Assembly (NCBI GenBank): GCA_027084065.1
Contig: JALWLR010000093.1
Coordinates: forward strand, 1-21,304
Length of the DNA: 21,304 nt
Source of the DNA: Helicobacteraceae bacterium
Lineage (GTDB): Bacteria; Campylobacterota; Campylobacteria; Campylobacterales; Sulfurimonadaceae
Reading direction: 5' to 3'
Translations under genes and position numbers: made by a program
In this document: piece after piece, positions 15,135-21,304 of the stretch
Numbering within the stretch: position 1 is the stretch's first letter
Layout of the letters: each line of letters begins with the position of its first letter
The notes under the pieces: generated by a model
What the model was told of the DNA's origin: nothing
The model's input: the letters and a program-made list of their open reading frames with translations, nothing else
Database searches by the model: none

Positions 15135-16154
15135 TTAAATAAATAGATCGATATTGTAGTTTTGATTGCACTCTTTAAGTGCTTTATAGGCTCTAAAATT
15201 TTTGAACTCTTCTGGAGAAGATGATTCTAAAATCTCATCCGCCAAGTCTATCATCTCCAAATCAAAAGCTGTGTAAAGATATGCTTCCATAGCATCGTCA
15301 TTCTCTTCACTTAGGAGTTCAAAGATTTTTAGACGCATCTCCGGCATCATTCCCTTGGCAAGCATTTTGGAGATTTTTATATACTCTTTCGGGCTCAACT
15401 CAACTGAGCGAATGAGTTCGACAAAATCTTCCGCAGAGAGTCCGAGTGCTTGCTCATCGGATGCTGCTCGCTCTATTATTGTAAAGAGTGCTTCTTTAGT
15501 TATGAACTCTTTATAATACTTCATAATCTTCTCGCCACTTGCTTCTTTGACAAAATCTTTGAAGACTTCGCGAAGAAACTCTTCAGTATAGTTTTTAGCA
15601 TTGAGCAAAATCTCTTCTGCACTCAATTCACCTTTTTTATAGCGGTTTTTATTGTTTTGGACAACAAGAGGATTATTTGGCGGAAGATTCAATTTTTTCA
15701 AATTGACGACTTCGCCGTTTCTGACTTTATGTATAAGCTCTATGATATTTTTCAGTTTTTCGTTTTCAATATCAAGAAGATTTTGAGTGTGAGGAAAAAC
15801 TTTAGAGTTTTTTACCAGTTTCCCAAGCAGACGGTAACGATCCGTTTTGAACTCATACTCGCCTCGCTCCTTTTCCAAAAAAGCATCACATACTGCATCG
15901 ATGAGTTTATTATAATCTTTCTCATATTTTTTAAGCTTAAAACCGCCGATTAACGAGTAAAATGCCATATGAAGAACACTTGCCAAATAAAGAAGAAACA
16001 TGGGAAGCACAACAAGCAAAGCGATAGAGACAGCGGGAAGATTGATACCAAAGAACGAAAGGCTGTAACTCTCCGGAGTCACGTAGGCATACACATACCA
16101 TCCTACTAAAACCATCAATACAAACGATGCTATCGTATATCGCTTCAAATACAT
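15135..16154 (-). CDS. Hypothetical inner-membrane protein with LapA-like N-terminus
   Basis: This 339-residue protein has two hydrophobic helices (about 7-29 and 40-68) separated by a short loop, PESYSLSFFGINLP. The pattern resembles LapA/DUF1049 membrane modules. A long, largely alpha-helical, charged cytoplasmic region follows (70-339), with repeated Lys/Glu helices such as YYKEFITKEALFTIIERAA and ending in short acidic helices. I see no catalytic motif. A helical scaffold anchored in the inner membrane is the simplest reading. It lies between dksA (nine bases) and dusB (three bases) with AAGGA before its ATG, a position that I recall is shared with other Campylobacterota, which suggests a conserved but unassigned role. 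Confidence 0.82.
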   Translation of the reverse strand: MYLKRYTIASFVLMVLVGWYVYAYVTPESYSLSFFGINLPAVSIALLVVLPMFLLYLASVLHMAFYSLIGGFKLKKYEKDYNKLIDAVCDAFLEKERGEYEFKTDRYRLLGKLVKNSKVFPHTQNLLDIENEKLKNIIELIHKVRNGEVVNLKKLNLPPNNPLVVQNNKNRYKKGELSAEEILLNAKNYTEEFLREVFKDFVKEASGEKIMKYYKEFITKEALFTIIERAASDEQALGLSAEDFVELIRSVELSPKEYIKISKMLAKGMMPEMRLKIFELLSEENDDAMEAYLYTAFDLEMIDLADEILESSSPEEFKNFRAYKALKECNQNYNIDLFI

Positions 16155-16163
16155 ATTTTTTCC

Positions 16164-16520
16164 TTACTCTTTGTTTGATTTTTCAACTATTTCTCTACAG
16201 TCAATGCAATAAACTGCATGTGGTTTGACCTTTAGACGCTGAAAACCTATGGGATCTTCACACATTTCACATACACCATACTCGCCGTTTTCTATTTTGG
16301 CCAGTGCATTTTCAATTTCACGCAACTCTTTTTGCTGCTGTGTAATTATAGCACTTTCTACTAAAGAGTCGCTATTTGCAGCTGCATAATCACCTTCATC
16401 ATTCAATTCTTGATGCTGCAACTCACTAATTTCCTCTTTCACACCTGAAAGATTCTTTTCTATCTGCTCTTTTCTACTTAAAAGTATATCTCTAAAATAT
16501 TCCAACTCGCTCTTTTGCAC
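16164..16520 (-). CDS. dksA: DksA-type RNA polymerase-binding transcription factor
   Basis: DksA binds in the RNA polymerase secondary channel and, with ppGpp, tunes rRNA and amino-acid promoters. The 118-residue protein is shorter than the E. coli one (151) but keeps the essentials. An N-terminal coiled coil (1-37) leads to a tip with the DxxDxA motif (D41, D44, A46), and a second helix follows to about 78. A C4 zinc finger comes next: C84-x2-C87 and C105-x2-C108. I chose a GTG start (16518-16520) because AAGGGG lies seven bases before it and no better start is present. rlmH ends 12 bases upstream. Confidence 0.93.
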   Translation of the reverse strand: MQKSELEYFRDILLSRKEQIEKNLSGVKEEISELQHQELNDEGDYAAANSDSLVESAIITQQQKELREIENALAKIENGEYGVCEMCEDPIGFQRLKVKPHAVYCIDCREIVEKSNKE

Positions 16521-16532
16521 GCTATGGCCCCT

Positions 16533-16991
16533 TTATTTATGATATGGATGGTTATTCAAAATGGAAAATCCACGATATATCTGCTCCAGCAGTACCGCTT
16601 TTGCTATCTTGTGACTCATAGTCAGTTTACCAAGACTGATAATAGTATCGCTTTGTCGCAAAAATTCCTCTTCAAATCCGTATGCACCACCGATAAAAAA
16701 TTTAACCGACATTTTATCATCAAGAAGCTTACTAAATTCATAACTATCGATTATTTTTCCATCTGGATGCAAAGTGATACTGTATCCACCTTTAAGATAG
16801 GGAACAAGCACTTTCGTGTAAGCTTTTTTTGCCGCTTCTTGAGAGAGAGTATGTGCTTTTGCCACCTCTTTTGGGAAAAGTTCTTTCTCTTCTATCTTAC
16901 AAAAACGACTTATCATTTTTTCCAGCTCTTTATAAAGAGGGTCATAAATCGTTTTCTCTTTTTTCGCTATGGAAATCACTTCTACTCTCAT
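16533..16991 (-). CDS. rlmH: 23S rRNA (pseudouridine1915-N3)-methyltransferase RlmH
   Basis: RlmH methylates pseudouridine 1915 in helix 69 of 23S rRNA on assembled ribosomes, using S-adenosylmethionine, as a homodimer. The 152-residue length matches the family. The SPOUT-fold knot is visible: strand VKFFIGGAYGF (G101-G102, cofactor loop), then LGKLTMSHKIAKAVLLEQIYRGFSI and the highly conserved C-terminal HPYHK. The ATG overlaps the stop codon of the thiE-like gene by four bases, and DksA follows after 12 bases. Confidence 0.95.
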   Translation of the reverse strand: MRVEVISIAKKEKTIYDPLYKELEKMISRFCKIEEKELFPKEVAKAHTLSQEAAKKAYTKVLVPYLKGGYSITLHPDGKIIDSYEFSKLLDDKMSVKFFIGGAYGFEEEFLRQSDTIISLGKLTMSHKIAKAVLLEQIYRGFSILNNHPYHK

Positions 16992-17551
16992 CGAAGCAGC
17001 CCGCTCCCGATTACATGATAGGTAACATATTTGAATCTATCACTCTCTTTGACACCACCTATTGCAGCGACGAAATGTTTTGAAAGAGCGGCTATTTCAT
17101 CAAGTTTATCACCTAAAACCGTTTGAATATCCTCTTTTGTCGATGTAGCACGATACGCCCCTAAACCTATATAGTTCAAATCAAGCTCGTTTGCTTCTAA
17201 AACCTCTTCTTTGTTATGTGTGGAAAGACCTATGATTTTATCGCTTCCTATTGCACTTTTAAGAAGAGAAAGCGCTTTTTGTTTATCGGAATCGATTGCG
17301 TTTAAATCTTCCTGTCCAAGATGCACACCGTCACAAAAGGGAGTGAGCTCATAACAATCGTTTACAAGCAAAAAACCGTCATAAAGTCGTCGCAGCTCTA
17401 TAAGTCGCTTTTTCATCTCCTCTTTGGAGCCGTTTTTGTTTCGGTATTGGATGATTTCGGCTTTTTTTGTCTTGGCTATGGAGACAAAACGCTCCAAAGA
17501 AACATCATACTTTTTTAAAAGATCTTCATCACACAAAGCATAAAGACGCAC
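16988..17551 (-). CDS. thiE: Thiamine-phosphate synthase (ThiE/TenI-like)
   Basis: ThiE joins the pyrimidine and thiazole phosphates to make thiamine phosphate. The 187-residue protein is a TIM barrel whose expected ligand residues are visible: IIQYRNK (Q35, R37, K39), VND (N64, D65), DGVHLGQED (D82), GLST (S110), TSTK (T136, T138, K139) and AIGGV (G165). It ends with HVIGSGLL immediately after the last strand, so the final helix of longer relatives (about 205-220 residues) is missing. Therefore a TenI-type paralogue without synthase activity cannot be excluded, although most synthase contacts look intact. It has a GTG start, with TAGGAATTGTG containing both the accD stop and an AGGA site; it is read with accD. 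Confidence 0.78.
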   Translation of the reverse strand: MRLYALCDEDLLKKYDVSLERFVSIAKTKKAEIIQYRNKNGSKEEMKKRLIELRRLYDGFLLVNDCYELTPFCDGVHLGQEDLNAIDSDKQKALSLLKSAIGSDKIIGLSTHNKEEVLEANELDLNYIGLGAYRATSTKEDIQTVLGDKLDEIAALSKHFVAAIGGVKESDRFKYVTYHVIGSGLLR

Positions 17552-17556
17552 AATTC

Positions 17557-18405
17557 CTACTCGCCAAACATCTTTAAAAGATCAGAAAGTGTCTTTTTCA
17601 GCTCATTTCTATTGACAACCATATCGATAGAGCCTTTTTCTAAAAGGAATTCCGCTCGTTGAAATCCTTCAGGTAAATCAGAACCGATTGTTTGCTTTAT
17701 GACTCTTTGTCCTGCAAAACCTATCAATGCCCCAGGTTCGGCTATAATGACATCTCCAAGCATAGCGAAACTAGCGCTCACACCTCCCATTGTAGGGTCT
17801 GTCAAAACGGAAATGTACGGAAGTCTCTCTTTTGCCAGTTTTGCAAGTGCGGCGGATGTTTTACTCATTTGCATCAAAGAAAAAGTGCTCTCTTGCATTC
17901 TTGCACCGCCGCTGGCACTGACAATGACGAGTCCAGTTCGTTTCTCTATGGCACGATTGACTGCACGCACTATTTTTTCTCCCTCAACAGAACCCAAACT
18001 TCCACCCATAAAAGAGAAGTCGAAAATAACGAGCTGAACGGGAATACCGTTCATTTGACACTCTCCACTAACAACGGAAGATTTTCTGCCGGTTTTTTTA
18101 TACCCCTCTTCCACTCTTTTTTTATAGGATTTTTTATCGACAAATTTAAGCGGATCGACAGGCTCCAAATTGGCATCATGCTCGACAAACGTACCTTCAT
18201 CCGCTAAAAGTTTGATTCTGTCATTTACACTTATTCGAAGATGAAAGCCGCACTTGGGACAAACGTAGTGCTGGTTTTCTATCTCTTTATAATACATCAG
18301 AGATTGACATGAAGGGCATTTTACCCAGTGTGCGGGAGCTTCATCTTTACTTGGTTGTTTTTTTAGGGGTTGTTGATTTCTAGAAAAGAGGTTCAAGAGG
18401 TTCAA
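17557..18405 (-). CDS. accD: Acetyl-CoA carboxylase carboxyltransferase subunit beta
   Basis: AccD and AccA transfer carboxyl from carboxybiotin to acetyl-CoA, giving malonyl-CoA for fatty-acid synthesis. The 282-residue protein has a four-Cys zinc finger at the N-terminus (C30-x2-C33, C49-x2-C52) and then the carboxyltransferase domain, with MGGSLGSVEGEKIVRAV, SASGGARMQES and DPTMGGVSASFAMLGDV. The reading frame has an in-frame TAA just upstream and no ATG before residue 37. The start is therefore TTG (18403-18405), with AAGGA six bases upstream. A second TTG nine bases later lies in a tandem TTGAACCTC repeat and is a worse-placed alternative. It begins a seven-gene run; its -10 box TATAAT (minus strand) is at 18445-18450. 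Confidence 0.96.
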   Translation of the reverse strand: MNLLNLFSRNQQPLKKQPSKDEAPAHWVKCPSCQSLMYYKEIENQHYVCPKCGFHLRISVNDRIKLLADEGTFVEHDANLEPVDPLKFVDKKSYKKRVEEGYKKTGRKSSVVSGECQMNGIPVQLVIFDFSFMGGSLGSVEGEKIVRAVNRAIEKRTGLVIVSASGGARMQESTFSLMQMSKTSAALAKLAKERLPYISVLTDPTMGGVSASFAMLGDVIIAEPGALIGFAGQRVIKQTIGSDLPEGFQRAEFLLEKGSIDMVVNRNELKKTLSDLLKMFGE

Positions 18406-18444
18406 AGTGCATCCTTACTCATCAAAATTGTTTCATATTGCAAG

Positions 18445-18450
18445 ATTATA
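18445..18450 (-). promoter_or_regulatory. -10 box of the accD run
   Basis: A perfect TATAAT is read on the minus strand, 39 bases before the TTG start. It has no clear -35; the expected position is the AT-rich segment that also forms the tail of the gltD terminator. The terminator and promoter are therefore back to back. Confidence 0.6.
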
Positions 18451-18473
18451 GCGAAAATCTCCTTATGGATTTT

Positions 18474-18511
18474 AAAAACGGTTTCTGCATGCAGATATTT
18501 ACATGCAGAAA
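18474..18511 (-). terminator. Intrinsic terminator of gltBD
   Basis: TTTCTGCATG (18482-18491) pairs perfectly with CATGCAGAAA (18502-18511) around a 10-base loop. On the minus strand it is followed by CCGTTTTTAAAA, with the T-run at 18478-18474. It lies 13 bases past the gltD stop codon. Confidence 0.8.
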
Positions 18512-18524
18512 ACTCAAAAGCGAT

Positions 18525-19907
18525 TTAACCAAGCAAAGCTTTTACCATGCTTCGCGCAGCCTCTCTACCGTCATATGCGGCAGTGACTACAAGGTCTGCT
18601 CCTCTGTAACAGTCTCCTCCGGCATAAATACCTTTTGAAGAGGTTTCATGATTCTCATCGATGATTATACCACCCCAATCATTTGTCTGAATGCCGTTTG
18701 CTGCAAGAAAAGAGGGGACAACCGGATCAAATCCCAAAGACATAATGATGGCATCTGCTTTGATGCGCTTTTCACTTCCTTTGACAATTTCGATCTTTTG
18801 GCGTCCGCTCTCATCTTTGGCACCGAGTTTCGTTTTGACTACTTCTACCGCAATAGCTTTGCCGTTTTCATCAAGGATGATCTCTTTTGGAGCAGTATAA
18901 AATTCAAAATCCACCCCCTCTTCCATTGCATTTTTATACTCTTTTTTGCTTCCCGGCATATTTTTTTCATCTCGTCTATAGAGACATTTAACACTTTTTG
19001 CACCTTCACGCTTTGCAGTTCGCAAACAGTCCATAGCCGTATCGCCACCGCCTATAACAACGACATCGAGATCTTTGAAGTCGAATTTCTTATCGTACTC
19101 CAGACCGAAAAGTTTTCTTTGAATAGCCGTAAGATACTCCATAGCTTTATATACGTTTGGTGCATGCTCTCCTGGAATACCCGCTTCTCGTGCTTTTGTA
19201 GCCCCGATTCCTACAAAAATGGCATCATGCTTGTCCGCTATTTCATCAAAAGCAATATCTTTGCCAACTTCACACTCCAAAACAAGTTCCATACCTGCTT
19301 CTTGAAGAAGTTTGACTCGGCGCTCTACTATTTTTTTATCGAGTTTGAAGTTTGGAATACCGTAAGTAAGTAGTCCTCCGGCTCTGTCGCTTCTTTCATA
19401 CATCGTCACACCGATTCCGCTACGAAGCAAATATGTTGCACATGAAAGCCCGGCAGGACCACTTCCTATGATCGCTACTTTTTTATCTGTCGTAATACCT
19501 GGAAACTCCGGTTTGTAACCCGCTTTAAATCCCTCTTCGGTTATAAACGTCTCAACAGAACCGATTGTTATCGCACCGTGACCGTCATTGAGCGTACAAT
19601 CTCCTTCACAAAGTCTATCATGAGGACAAACACGTCCCATAACTTCCGGGAATGGAGATGGTTCATTCGAGAGTTTAAAAGCGAATTCGAGATCTTTTTC
19701 ACTGACGGATTTGAGCCACTGCGGTATATAGTTGTGCAGAGGGCATTTATTCAAACAGTATGGATCGCCGCACTGAATACAGCGGTCACTTTGACTGGAA
19801 GCTTCGAATTTGTCAAATACTTCGTAAATTTCATTAAAATCTTTTGTTCTCTCTACTACGAGTCTCTTTTTCGGTTCAATTCGCTCTATCGTTAAAAATT
19901 CTCTCAT
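18525..19907 (-). CDS. gltD: Glutamate synthase small subunit
   Basis: GltD supplies electrons from NAD(P)H, through FAD and Fe-S clusters, to GltB, which makes two glutamates from glutamine and 2-oxoglutarate. The 460-residue protein has N-terminal Cys clusters (C43, C46, C51, C55 and C94, C100, C104), an FAD site VAIIGSGPAGLSCA (144-157), a second dinucleotide site VVVIGGGDTAMDC, and a C-terminal GGDCYRGADLVVTAAYDGREAA. The ATG is three bases after the gltB stop, so the two are cotranscribed. The pair fits the bacterial NAD(P)H-type enzyme. The sequence cannot tell NADH from NADPH preference. Confidence 0.96.
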   Translation of the reverse strand: MREFLTIERIEPKKRLVVERTKDFNEIYEVFDKFEASSQSDRCIQCGDPYCLNKCPLHNYIPQWLKSVSEKDLEFAFKLSNEPSPFPEVMGRVCPHDRLCEGDCTLNDGHGAITIGSVETFITEEGFKAGYKPEFPGITTDKKVAIIGSGPAGLSCATYLLRSGIGVTMYERSDRAGGLLTYGIPNFKLDKKIVERRVKLLQEAGMELVLECEVGKDIAFDEIADKHDAIFVGIGATKAREAGIPGEHAPNVYKAMEYLTAIQRKLFGLEYDKKFDFKDLDVVVIGGGDTAMDCLRTAKREGAKSVKCLYRRDEKNMPGSKKEYKNAMEEGVDFEFYTAPKEIILDENGKAIAVEVVKTKLGAKDESGRQKIEIVKGSEKRIKADAIIMSLGFDPVVPSFLAANGIQTNDWGGIIIDENHETSSKGIYAGGDCYRGADLVVTAAYDGREAARSMVKALLG

Positions 19908-19909
19908 TA

Positions 19910-21304
19910 TTAATCTCCATTCTCAAGATTTAGTGGTAGTTTCGTCAAGTTTTTCGGTCTGACCATCCAGAAGTTTCGTACCTCTACTCTAAAGTTGTCA
20001 AGAATCTCCTGTGCTTTGTTGCTGCCGGTCTCTACCAGATAGTCTTTTAAAAGTTTTTTCAAGAAATGTCGTGCTTCATCGCCTTCATCCGTATCGATTC
20101 GTACTGCCTCAACGAGTTCTTGATTGATATTTTCTATAAATTTATGCTGATTGTCATAAACAAACGCAAGTCCACCCGTCATACCTGCTCCGAAGTTTAT
20201 ACCTGTCTGACCGAGAATAACGACAATACCGCCAGTCATATACTCACAAGCGTTATCTCCAGCACCCTCTACAACCGTAACAGCACCTGAGTTTCGTACC
20301 GCAAACCGCTCTCCTACACTTCCGGCAATATAAACTTTCCCGCCGGTCGCTCCATAAAGACATGTGTTTCCTCCGGCACTGAAAACCTCTCCTTGATGTT
20401 TTGGAGTGATTACGATTTTACCGCCATGCATACCTTTGGCGATATAGTCGTTAGCAACACCGTCTAGTTTCATAGTGACACCGTTTATCAAAAATGCTCC
20501 AAAAGCCTGTCCGGCAATACCATCGAGCTCTATTTTTATAGTGTCGGCTTTAAGTCCTGCATCGCCATAGTACTCTGCTATCTCTCCACTTAAAAGTGCA
20601 CCGAAGCTTCTGTTTAGGTTGCTAATGCGTCTTTTAATTTTAACCGGCATATCAGGATTTTTAATAGCACTGTACGCCTCTTTTAGTACCTCTTTTTCAA
20701 ACGCATTGTCATCAAACGGCTCATTCGATTCTTTTTGGCAAGTATCGACCCCTTCTTCACGATGCAAAATTGCACTGAAGTCGAATTTTTTCGCAAACTC
20801 GTCATCAATGACTTTTAAAATGTCGCTTCGACCTATCATCTCTTCCATTGTTCTAAAACCAAGCTGTGCCATAATGCTTCTGACATCTTCTGCAAGGAGT
20901 GTGAAGTAGTTTATGACCTTTTGGACATTCCCTTTAAAATACTCCTCTCTTAACTTTTCATTCTGTGTTGCGATACCGACGGAACATTTGTTTACGTGGC
21001 AGATTCGAAGCATTTTACATCCTACCATCGTAAGCACACCCGTACCAAATGCATAACTCTCAGCACCCAAAAGAGCGGCTTTTACAACATCCATACCTGT
21101 TTTGAGTCCACCATCTGTTTGAACATGGACAAACTCGCGCAAATGATTCGCTTTGAGTGCGTTATGCGCTTCTGAGAGACCAATCTCCCAAGGGTTACCG
21201 GCAAATTTTATAGAAGTAAGCGGAGCGGCACCCGTACCACCATCTCCACCAGAGATGATTATTTTATCGGCATACGCTTTGGCTACACCTGCAGCAATCG
21301 TTCC
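19910..21304 (-). CDS. gltB: Glutamate synthase large subunit, partial (3' part)
   Basis: This is the C-terminal 464 residues of a protein whose 5' end lies beyond the window; the full enzyme is about 1,450-1,500 residues. The frame stays open to base 21304, beginning GTIAAGVAKAYADKIIISGG and DGGTGAAPLTSIKFAGNPW. This is the FMN domain of the synthase site; an internal ATG at 21142 is not the start. The 3Fe-4S cysteines appear in GCKMLRICHVNKCSVG. The GXGXG-type beta-helix domain follows from about residue 250 of the visible part, with repeats such as GGKIVITP, GGKVYIAG and GGIVVILG. The C-terminus is followed at once by gltD. The N-terminal glutaminase domain is not seen. Confidence 0.96.
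   Translation of the reverse strand, partial: GTIAAGVAKAYADKIIISGGDGGTGAAPLTSIKFAGNPWEIGLSEAHNALKANHLREFVHVQTDGGLKTGMDVVKAALLGAESYAFGTGVLTMVGCKMLRICHVNKCSVGIATQNEKLREEYFKGNVQKVINYFTLLAEDVRSIMAQLGFRTMEEMIGRSDILKVIDDEFAKKFDFSAILHREEGVDTCQKESNEPFDDNAFEKEVLKEAYSAIKNPDMPVKIKRRISNLNRSFGALLSGEIAEYYGDAGLKADTIKIELDGIAGQAFGAFLINGVTMKLDGVANDYIAKGMHGGKIVITPKHQGEVFSAGGNTCLYGATGGKVYIAGSVGERFAVRNSGAVTVVEGAGDNACEYMTGGIVVILGQTGINFGAGMTGGLAFVYDNQHKFIENINQELVEAVRIDTDEGDEARHFLKKLLKDYLVETGSNKAQEILDNFRVEVRNFWMVRPKNLTKLPLNLENGD

Noticed and set aside
18406..18426. A six-codon mini-frame (M-S-K-D-A-L) whose stop overlaps the accD TTG
   Set aside because: It has no ribosome site of its own at a proper distance. Overlap could allow coupling, but there is too little evidence to call a leader peptide.
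18648..19373. A 241-codon open frame on the plus strand
   Set aside because: It is antisense to gltD, whose motifs are continuous on the other strand. It has no ribosome site, and its composition is Phe/Ile/Cys-rich, as in reverse frames of real genes.
1..21304. CRISPR array, prophage, integrative element or insertion sequence
   Set aside because: There are no direct-repeat/spacer series, transposase or integrase motifs, tRNA-bounded insertions or terminal inverted repeats. The genes are housekeeping types in plausible operons.

Overview
The window looks like chromosomal core-genome DNA from a Campylobacterota (epsilonproteobacterial) bacterium, perhaps of the Sulfurimonas/Sulfurovum/Hydrogenimonas type. 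The reasons are moderate-to-low GC, densely overlapping genes, promoters with a clear TATAAT -10 box but no conserved -35, and characteristic gene neighbourhoods: accD-rlmH-dksA-membrane protein-dus in one run, and a CheX-like gene next to fliN and a FliO that carries a periplasmic domain. Genus is a guess. I see no rRNA, tRNA, CRISPR array, transposase, integrase or phage gene, and no gene-free stretch above 300 bases.

Layout. (1) 126-1007 (+): an orphan, Ser/Gly/Asp-rich lipoprotein of unknown function behind a strong 5' hairpin. (2) 9305 down to 1052 (-): a tight run tauE/safE-like permease, uvrA, an outer-membrane patatin phospholipase (PlpD-like), pyk, a 77-aa protein and an NfsB-like nitroreductase. 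It ends at a hairpin shared with the lipoprotein gene. A 27-base hairpin overlapping a candidate -10 box separates pyk from the genes upstream. (3) 9472-12084 (+): a flagellar cluster (CheX-like phosphatase, fliN, fliO) followed by a Tat-exported metallophosphatase. It diverges from tauE across a 166-base region holding two TATAAT promoters and two palindromes. (4) 12790-12209 (-): a monocistronic DUF302 lipoprotein with its own promoter and terminator. (5) 18405 down to 13030 (-): a seven-gene run accD, thiE-like, rlmH, dksA, a LapA-like membrane protein, dusB and a 384-aa protein of unknown function. (6) 21304 down to 18525 (-): gltB (5' part outside the window) and gltD, the two subunits of glutamate synthase, followed by a terminator.

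How they work together: gltBD assimilate ammonium, pyk serves the lower part of glycolysis/gluconeogenesis, and accD provides malonyl-CoA. rlmH and dusB modify rRNA and tRNA, and DksA links growth state to transcription; so the accD run joins lipid synthesis, translation quality and stringent control. The flagellar cluster supplies a switch protein, an export-gate assembly factor and a likely CheY-P phosphatase.

I found no clear, self-contained new defence or mobile system. The best leads are the 384-aa protein at the end of the accD run, which has a PD-(D/E)XK-nuclease-like arrangement with the usual lysine displaced; the phosphatase whose GNH(E/D) motif reads GNKE; the 77-aa protein with a near-perfect ribosome binding site; the lipoprotein with a structured leader; and palindromes in the promoters.
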